Below, in pieces: positions 4,842 through 6,486 of a stretch of DNA of 6,486 nt. Location: positions 1 through 6,486 of the forward strand of contig JASBSH010000341.1 in assembly GCA_030149025.1 (NCBI GenBank). Reading direction: 5' to 3'. The notes below the pieces were generated by a model. That model was not told where the DNA came from. It saw only the letters and a list, made by a program, of their open reading frames with translations, and did not search any database. Every line of letters starts with the position of its first letter. Position 1 is the first letter of the stretch. Position numbers and translations under genes: made by a program. This DNA is from Actinomycetales bacterium. GTDB taxonomy: Bacteria > Actinomycetota > Actinomycetes > Actinomycetales > BWSM-131.

Positions 4842-6486
4842 CTACTCCCCGGCGCGCAGCGATGGCCGCGACAGCAGATCCCACGTGTCCAGCAGCAGCG
4901 CCGCCGCGTACCCACCGGCTGCCACCGGCTCCGCACCCCGGGTCGCCACCACGAGGGCAGGCTTCTCGCCCACGGACTTCAGTACCGACGACCCACCGGA
5001 CGACCGTACGGTCACTCCTGGGAATGCCCGCCCGAGCTCTTCGGCAGTCCGCGCCGCCCCCACCACCACCGACCGGAGGCGTCGGCCGTCGCAGTACGGG
5101 CACACCCAGTCCCCAGCAACCCACCCGCACCAGCGACACGAAGCCGCCGCTGCCCGCTCCGTCGCCGCCAACGGGCCGTGGCATGCCGAGCACCGCGCCG
5201 GTGCGCGGCACGTCTGGCACGCGAGCGCCGGCACGTACCCGGCCCGCGGCACCTGGACCAGCACCGGCCCGTCCCCGAGCGCCTCCCGCGCCGTCCGGAG
5301 CGCCAGGCTCGGCAGCCGCGCCGCGCGGGCCGCCGCGTCACGCGCGTCGTCGTCCCCACTCACGACCACCCGTGGTGCACGCCGCCGCACGAGTCCCCGC
5401 TCCGCGACCAGCTCTCGCGCCCAGCCGGTCTCCAGCATCTGCTGCGCCTCGGCAGACCGCGCGGTCGACCCGATCAGCAGTGCCGCGCCCTGCTGCTCGC
5501 ACCGGGTGGCGAGCACCTCGCGTGTGTGCGGGTACGGCGCGCGAGGTTCGGCGTGCAGGTCGTCGCCGTCGTCCCAGCACACCGCAAGCCCGAGGTCCTG
5601 AACCGGCGCGAAGGCCGCCGCGCGCGTCCCGACCACAATCCGTGCCCGACCGCGCAGCACGTCGAGAAAGGCTCGGTACCGAGGCGCCGGCCCGAGATCC
5701 GCCGTCAGTCGCACGTGGTGCGCGGACCCGATCAGAGCCGTCAGCGCGGCGTCCACCCTGTCGACGTCGCGGTGGTCCGGCACGACGAGAAGCGAGCCGC
5801 GACCGGCCGACAACGCGGTCGCCGCGGCAACGGCCAACGCATGTGGCCAGTCCTCCTCAGCACGTCCAGGCACAGCGGTCCACACCGCTCGCGGACCCTC
5901 ACCCGCCGCCATCCGGTTGAGGAACGCAGGCCCTCCCCGGTAGTCCGTCCAGGGTCCCGGCTCAGGACGGTCCGAAGCAGGATCAGGCGCAGCCGTCTCC
6001 TTCTTCTCGACCGTCGCGTGCCGTGGCGGCACCGCCAACCGCAGCACGTCCGCCAGCGTGCCGGCGTACCGGTCGGCGACCGACCGAGCGGCCGCAAGCA
6101 CCTCGGGCGTCAAAACCGGCTCGGGGCTGACCGACCGGCTCAGCCGCACGAGGCGCCCCTCGTAGTCCGACCGCGGCAGCCGCTCGACGACGAACCCGTC
6201 CGCTTCCTGACCGGCGAAGCGCACCTTCACCCGGCTGCCGGGGACGGCGCTGTCCGCCATCGTCGACGGCACCAGGTAGTCGAACGGGCGGTCCAGGTGC
6301 GACACGGGCAGGTCGAGCACCAGCCGCGCCACCGGCAGCGTCTCGGCCAGGGGGGCAGGAGGCTTCGGACGCCGGCCACGCACCTGCGAGCGCAGCAGCG
6401 CCAGCTGCTCGCCCGCATCGGGACGCGCGTCGGCGACGTCCTTGGCAGGGGGACGCGCGTCGGCGACGTCCTCGCCGGAACGTGCG
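4842..6486 (-). CDS. priA: primosomal protein N' (PriA), helicase-degenerate actinobacterial type; start beyond right edge, ends at an early TAG
   Basis: PriA recognises stalled or repaired forks and reloads the replicative helicase. Numbering from the in-frame GTG at 6383: ETLPVARLVLDLPVSHLDRPFDY (14-36) is the 3'-end-binding N-terminal domain; VPGRAEED (171-178) sits where the Walker A loop should be, without GKT; CWDDGDDLH (269-277) replaces the DEEH box; eight cysteines in four CxxC pairs (389/392, 398/401, 416/419, 428/431) form the two zinc sites. Loss of ATPase motifs with intact zinc sites is the known actinobacterial form, so it is probably a structural restart factor, not a helicase. 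The frame is open upstream of 6383 to the edge and includes GEQLALLR, which resembles the usual extreme N-terminus of actinobacterial PriA, so the true start is probably outside the window. The frame stops at TAG 4844-4842 where relatives continue (see the 4293-4838 entry). Confidence 0.93.
   Translation of the reverse strand, partial: ARSGEDVADARPPAKDVADARPDAGEQLALLRSQVRGRRPKPPAPLAETLPVARLVLDLPVSHLDRPFDYLVPSTMADSAVPGSRVKVRFAGQEADGFVVERLPRSDYEGRLVRLSRSVSPEPVLTPEVLAAARSVADRYAGTLADVLRLAVPPRHATVEKKETAAPDPASDRPEPGPWTDYRGGPAFLNRMAAGEGPRAVWTAVPGRAEEDWPHALAVAAATALSAGRGSLLVVPDHRDVDRVDAALTALIGSAHHVRLTADLGPAPRYRAFLDVLRGRARIVVGTRAAAFAPVQDLGLAVCWDDGDDLHAEPRAPYPHTREVLATRCEQQGAALLIGSTARSAEAQQMLETGWARELVAERGLVRRRAPRVVVSGDDDARDAAARAARLPSLALRTAREALGDGPVLVQVPRAGYVPALACQTCRAPARCSACHGPLAATERAAAASCRWCGWVAGDWVCPYCDGRRLRSVVVGAARTAEELGRAFPGVTVRSSGGSSVLKSVGEKPALVVATRGAEPVAAGGYAAALLLDTWDLLSRPSLRAGE
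6420..6479. repeat. 30-bp tandem duplication in the priA N-terminal extension
   Basis: Two units, 6420-6449 and 6450-6479, share their first 22 bases exactly (GGGACGCGCGTCGGCGACGT plus CC) and then diverge. The period is ten codons, so on the minus strand it encodes DVADARP twice in the low-complexity leader before GEQLALLR. A recent in-frame duplication is the simplest reading. Confidence 0.8.

Noticed and set aside
4862..5920. A 352-codon Pro/Arg-rich plus-strand open frame opposite priA
   Set aside because: Low-complexity antisense shadow of the conserved PriA frame, with no ribosome binding site or motif.
1..6486. tRNA, rRNA, insertion sequence or integrase gene
   Set aside because: I found no tRNA-like cloverleaf, rRNA sequence, transposase motif or integrase motif on either strand.

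Overview
This window is GC-rich, nearly every gene in it prefers G or C at third codon positions, and four of the starts I assign are GTG. Its PriA has all eight zinc-binding cysteines but a worn-out helicase core, which is typical of actinobacteria. Together with an LppM-like protein and a PemK/MazF-type toxin of actinobacterial style, this points to a high-GC actinomycete, probably of the Pseudonocardiales. The order-level placement is inference from recalled family members, not from a search.

The housekeeping frame lies on the minus strand and reads from right to left: priA (enters at the right edge, ends at 4293), then def (peptide deformylase), fmt (methionyl-tRNA formyltransferase) and rsmB (16S rRNA m5C967 methyltransferase, leaves at the left edge). 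def, fmt and rsmB are tightly packed, with a 4-nt gap and then a 4-nt stop/start overlap, so they are very probably one transcript. Fmt adds the formyl group to initiator Met-tRNA, Def removes it from nascent proteins, and RsmB methylates the decoding-region rRNA.

Between priA and def sits an accessory stretch of about 1.5 kb (roughly 2700-4190). It holds a minus-strand type II toxin-antitoxin pair (RHH-like antitoxin, then a MazF/PemK-like toxin, overlapping by 4 nt) and, diverging from it, a plus-strand gene for an LppM-like (DUF3153-type) protein. The latter is lower in GC than its surroundings and has no recognisable signal peptide in front of its lipobox-position Cys. A strong hairpin at 4209-4240 separates this gene from convergent priA.

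The least ordinary observations are these. (1) The priA frame is interrupted by one in-frame TAG at 4842-4844, with homologous protein resuming at once in the same frame behind a plausible re-initiation site. (2) Two tandem copies of a short dyad-ended repeat lie in frame inside the priA C-terminal coding region, and a third copy lies in inverted orientation in the def upstream region, so the accessory stretch is bracketed by this repeat family. (3) The LppM-like gene has lost its export signal right at the lipidation Cys. (4) A 10-bp inverted repeat covers the antitoxin start codon. I see no wholly novel multi-gene system here. The window reads as a conserved translation/replication block with a small accessory insertion.
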